NCBI GenBank assembly: GCA_011523655.1
Contig: WTGH01000009.1
Coordinates: 35,151-99,150, forward strand
Source of the DNA: Rhodospirillaceae bacterium
Lineage (GTDB): Bacteria > Pseudomonadota > Alphaproteobacteria > Bin65
Direction: 5' to 3'
Length of the DNA: 64,000 bases
A program made the translations under genes and the position numbers. Below are positions 61,359 to 64,000 of the stretch, piece by piece. The notes under the pieces are model-generated. The model made no database searches. It was given only the letters and a program-made list of their open reading frames with translations, and had not been told where the DNA came from. The number at the start of each line of letters is the position of its first letter. Positions within the stretch are counted from its first letter, which is position 1.

Positions 61359-62252
61359 TCAGACCTTGCCCTTCCACGGGACGAGGGCCCGCTCGATACG
61401 CCGCATGATAAGATCGAAAATGAAGGCGACGGCGCCGATAACCACGATGCCGAGGAAGACGATATCGGTGGCGAGGAAACGGGCGGCGTTCAGCACCATC
61501 ACGCCGATTCCCGCCTTGGCCGCGACCATCTCGGCGGCAACGAGGGTGGTCCAGCCGAAGGCGATGGCGACCCGCATTCCGGTCAGGATTTCCGGGAGCG
61601 CCGCCTTGATGACCACCTGGCGGATCACCTGCTGGCTGGTTGCGCCCATCGAATAGGCCGCATGGATCTGCTCGATCGATACCGAACGCACCCCGGCGCG
61701 CGCGTTGATCGCAATCGGCGCGAAGCAGGCCAGATAGATCAGGAAGAGCTTGCCGGATTCCCCGATGCCGAACCAGATGATGGTCAGCGGCAGATAGGCG
61801 AGCGGCGGAATCGGCCGGTAGAATTCGATCGGCGGGTCGAACACGCCGCGGGCGTAGCGGCTCATGCCCATGGCGATGCCGATGGGCACCGCGGTTATGA
61901 CCGCCAGGAAGAAGGAGCCGAAGACCCGGTAGAGGCTCCAGAGAACATGCTCGTGCAGGGCATGTTCGCTGAAGCCTTGGCATTCGGACGTGACCGCCGC
62001 ACTGGCGCCGATCAGGACGAGCAGTTGTTCGAAATAGTAATCCGTGCAGGCGATCCTGTTGAATTTCGAGATCACCATCTCGGGCGCCGGCAGGAACAGG
62101 GGCCGGATCAATTCGAGTTGCGTGGCGAGCCACCAGCCGCCCAGGATGATCACGATGGTCACCGCGCTGATGGCGGTGCTCCTGCCGCGCCCCGGTGCGC
62201 CGTACTGGTCTACGACCTCCGATTTCCGGCGCGAGAATATCCCGAGATTCAT
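61359..62252 (-). CDS. ABC transporter permease (TauC/SsuC type)
   Basis: A 297-residue permease with about six to seven membrane segments; 'ISAVTIVIILGGWWLATQLELI' is the first. The coupling EAA loop reads 'QIHAAYSMGATSQQVIRQVVIKAALPEILTGMRVAIAFGW', as in nitrate/sulfonate/taurine permeases. The start overlaps the ATPase gene stop by 4 bp (ATGA). It converges with mttB at 29 bp. It is part of a binding protein-ATPase-permease unit on the minus strand. Confidence 0.93.
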   Translation of the reverse strand: MNLGIFSRRKSEVVDQYGAPGRGRSTAISAVTIVIILGGWWLATQLELIRPLFLPAPEMVISKFNRIACTDYYFEQLLVLIGASAAVTSECQGFSEHALHEHVLWSLYRVFGSFFLAVITAVPIGIAMGMSRYARGVFDPPIEFYRPIPPLAYLPLTIIWFGIGESGKLFLIYLACFAPIAINARAGVRSVSIEQIHAAYSMGATSQQVIRQVVIKAALPEILTGMRVAIAFGWTTLVAAEMVAAKAGIGVMVLNAARFLATDIVFLGIVVIGAVAFIFDLIMRRIERALVPWKGKV

Positions 62253-63049
62253 GGCTCCAGCCCGCTCCTCTCTTCGCCGTAGATGATCGAGAGGATCTCT
62301 TCGCGCATCGCGATGAATTCGGCCGAGGACTTGACCTGCCTCGCATTGCCGGATTCGAAATACTGGTTGTAGAAATCGAGTTTGTACTCGTGCGTGATGC
62401 GGCCCGGCCGCGGCGACATGACGACAAGGCGGGTCGCCATGAACAGCGCTTCCTCGACGCTATGGGTGATGAAGAAGACGACTTTCCGGGTCTTCTGCCA
62501 AACGTCGAGAATCAGTTCCTGCATATTCTCGCGGGTGAAGGCGTCGAGGGCGCCGAGCGGTTCGTCCATCAGCAGCATGTCCGGGTCGCAGGTCAGCGCC
62601 CGCGCCAGCCCGACCCGTTGCTGCATCCCGCCGGAAAGCTGGTAGATCGGATAGTTTTCGAAGTCCGACAGGCCGACCAGGGCGAGGTTCTCGCGCGCCC
62701 TGATGCGCCGCTCGGCGCTTGCCACGCCCTGAAGCTTGAGCCCGAACTCGGTGTTCTGAATGACGTTGAGCCACGGAAGCAGGGCGTGTTTCTGGAAAAC
62801 GACGCCGCGGTCCCGGCCCGGCCCGCTGATCGGATCGCCCTTGTGCAGGACCTGGCCGGATGTCGGCGGCAGAAACCCGGCGATGACGTTCAGCAACGTG
62901 GTCTTGCCGCAGCCCGAAGCGCCGAGCGCGACGACGAATTCGTTTTCCCGGAACTCGAAGTTCACGTCTTCGAGCGCCTTGACGCTTCCCAGCCCTTGCA
63001 GGGCGGGAAACACCATGGCGACGTGATTGAGGCTGATGACCGCGGTCAT
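62249..63049 (-). CDS. ABC transporter ATPase (TauB/SsuB type)
   Basis: A 266-residue ATPase with Walker A 'GASGCGKTTLLNVIAGF', signature 'LSGGMQQRVGLARAL', Walker B 'MLLMDEPLGALD' and switch 'FFITHSVEEALFMATRLVVMS', the taurine/nitrate/sulfonate subfamily pattern. It is coupled to the permease. An interval of about 160 bp with a strong hairpin separates it from the binding-protein gene upstream. Confidence 0.95.
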   Translation of the reverse strand: MTAVISLNHVAMVFPALQGLGSVKALEDVNFEFRENEFVVALGASGCGKTTLLNVIAGFLPPTSGQVLHKGDPISGPGRDRGVVFQKHALLPWLNVIQNTEFGLKLQGVASAERRIRARENLALVGLSDFENYPIYQLSGGMQQRVGLARALTCDPDMLLMDEPLGALDAFTRENMQELILDVWQKTRKVVFFITHSVEEALFMATRLVVMSPRPGRITHEYKLDFYNQYFESGNARQVKSSAEFIAMREEILSIIYGEERSGLEP

Positions 63050-63146
63050 GGGTGCCTGCCGATGTACGGCCGGTCCGGGCGCTCATGCGAAGGACGGTTC
63101 GGGAAACGCGCCCTTCCGAGCGGTTGAAGCCGGACGCTGCCATCCC

Positions 63147-63179
63147 GGCCGGAACCGGCGCCCATCGCCGGTTCCGGCC
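63147..63179 (-). terminator. 14-bp hairpin between binding-protein and ATPase genes
   Basis: GGCCGGAACCGGCG (63147-63160) pairs perfectly with CGCCGGTTCCGGCC (63166-63179) across a 5-nt loop. There is no T-run, so it is a weak terminator or an RNA-stabilising hairpin. Its position, just after the binding-protein stop, mirrors the terminator at 21463 in the Liv operon. Confidence 0.6.
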
Positions 63180-63212
63180 GAAACGACATTTGTGTGCGGC
63201 AGTCCCCGGCGC

Positions 63213-63956
63213 CTAGCAGCCGCCTTCCAGCGCCATCTTGGCGAATTTCGGGTTCGCCGAATCCGCGTAGCTGTCCAGCACCTTGTCGAGCTTGCCCTGG
63301 GCCTTCAGGAACTCCGAGGCCGCCTTCAGCGCGTTCTGCACGCCGCCGCCCAACCAGGTTCCGGAAATCTGCTGCTGGAGCGTCGGGTAGTCGTACAGGG
63401 CCAGCACGCCGCCGACCTGGCTCTCGTCGCCGGACACCGCGGCCGCGATCCCCTTGGCGTTGGCGGTGCCGGGGCCGTACTTGCCGGGGTTGGCGCGATA
63501 GTCGGCGTCAGCCGCCGCCACCATCTTCACCCACTGGCAGGCAAATTTCGGGTTCTTGTCGGTGAAACCCTTGCGCGCGACCATGGCGTCGAACGTGGCT
63601 TTGCCCCAGTTGCTGAGGTCGCCGGAGGTCAGCAGAACCCGCCCCTTCTTCTTCATGCGGCCGAGCGCCGGATCCCAGACGAAACCGCCGTTGATGTCGC
63701 CGCGTTCCCACGCCGCAACCATATCCGGCGGAGACATGTCGATGACCTTCAGTTCCTTCGGCGAGATGCCGAACTGCTCCAGGGCGAACATCATGTGGAA
63801 ATGGGTCGTCGAGCCGAATGGCACGGCAATCGTCTTGCCCTTGAGGTCCTGCGGCGCAGTCACCGACTTGTCGACGACCAGGGCTTCGGCATCGTTGATG
63901 TTATCGTAGATGTAGATGACCTGCAGGTCGACGCCCCGGCTGTAGCCGGTGACGTA
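63213..63956 (-). pseudogene. TauA-type periplasmic binding protein, N-terminus missing or interrupted
   Basis: The frame reads from 'YVTGYSRGVDLQVIYIYDNI' through 'GKTIAVPFGSTTHFHMMFALEQFG' and 'NGGFVWDPALGRMKKKGRVL' to 'FAKMALEGGC', about 248 residues of a TauA/SsuA-like receptor; the family has about 320-340. Directly upstream is an in-frame TGA (63957-63959). The next 41 bases to the window edge resemble no TauA N-terminus in any frame. So the gene is broken at about 63957, perhaps by an inserted element, or the assembly ends in a junction. The track ORF starting at 63863 is an artefact of this. Confidence 0.7.
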
Positions 63957-64000
63957 TCAGGGTTTGTGTCATGGGAAGCGAGGGGGGTACTCCGTGGGTT
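63957..64000. other. Unmatched sequence at the right edge, possible insertion junction
   Basis: The 44 bases beyond the TauA homology start at a TA (63955-63956) and read TCAGGGTTTGTGTCATGGGA on the plus strand. They contain two stops in the TauA frame. A TA at the junction is the target duplicated by IS630/Tc1-like elements, but no transposase is visible in so short a stretch. Confidence 0.35.

Overview
The window is GC-rich, tightly packed bacterial DNA, most likely from an alphaproteobacterium of the Rhodospirillales type, probably marine or host-associated. The best taxonomic evidence is a permuted two-piece tmRNA gene (ssrA) beside an alphaproteobacterial-type sspB. The order thiD-glmM-folP, the choice of ThyX, and the many Liv-, Tct- and Tau-type uptake systems agree with this. 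There are no rRNA genes or recognisable tRNA genes. About 60 protein genes are supported. The left edge cuts thiD; the right edge cuts or interrupts a TauA-like binding protein.

Layout. 0-4.8 kb: thiD, glmM, folP, then a DadA-type amino acid oxidase with RidA. 4.8-5.7 kb: a small nucleotidyltransferase/HTH pair behind a promoter with a perfect palindrome. 5.8-10.7 kb: a thiolase and a Liv-type ABC cassette (GFHM) without a binding protein. 10.7-11.7 kb: a repeat-rich gap holding copy A of a ~600 bp repeat. 11.7-20 kb: a reductive-dehalogenase-like protein with a duplicated core, a VOC protein, a DUF454 protein, a thioesterase, an MFS transporter, CutA and trimethylamine monooxygenase (tmm). 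20-25 kb: a complete Liv ABC operon with an internal terminator. 25-31 kb: IlvD-type dehydratase, a TctABC transporter, and an ornithine-cyclodeaminase-family protein. 31-34.4 kb: a hydrolase, sspB, ssrA, thyX and an RraA-family protein. 34.4-36 kb: two VapBC-like modules, the second with a gutted toxin. 36-48 kb: thiolase, metallo-hydrolases, isochorismatase-type hydrolase, LacI regulator, glutathionyl-hydroquinone reductase, TonB-dependent receptor, CaiB-type CoA-transferase. 47.7-51.5 kb: LysR regulator divergent from a MocD-like desaturase, a DddP-like M24 protein and a MocE-like Rieske ferredoxin. 51.5-54.7 kb: a membrane protein, enoyl-CoA hydratase and aldehyde dehydrogenase. 54.7-55.6 kb: repeat copy B, inverted relative to A. 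55.6-64 kb: methyltransferase, DapA-family lyase and an orphan molybdenum-hydroxylase large subunit, then an MttB-family methyltransferase and a TauABC-type transporter.

The gene content suggests a scavenger of small organic nitrogen and sulfur compounds. Tmm, the MttB homologue, the DddP-like/MocDE-like cluster and four separate solute importers (two Liv, one Tct, one Tau) would feed CoA-linked degradation (two thiolases, enoyl-CoA hydratase, CoA-transferase, aldehyde dehydrogenase, thioesterase). Points most worth a second look: the LysR-desaturase-DddP-like-Rieske cluster with its perfect CATTAG/CTAATG dyad; the double-core dehalogenase-like protein; the NTase/HTH pair; the eroding VapBC array; the inverted 600 bp repeats that carry a strong promoter; and ssrA adjacent to sspB. 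All calls come from reading the sequence and remembered family features. No database search was run.
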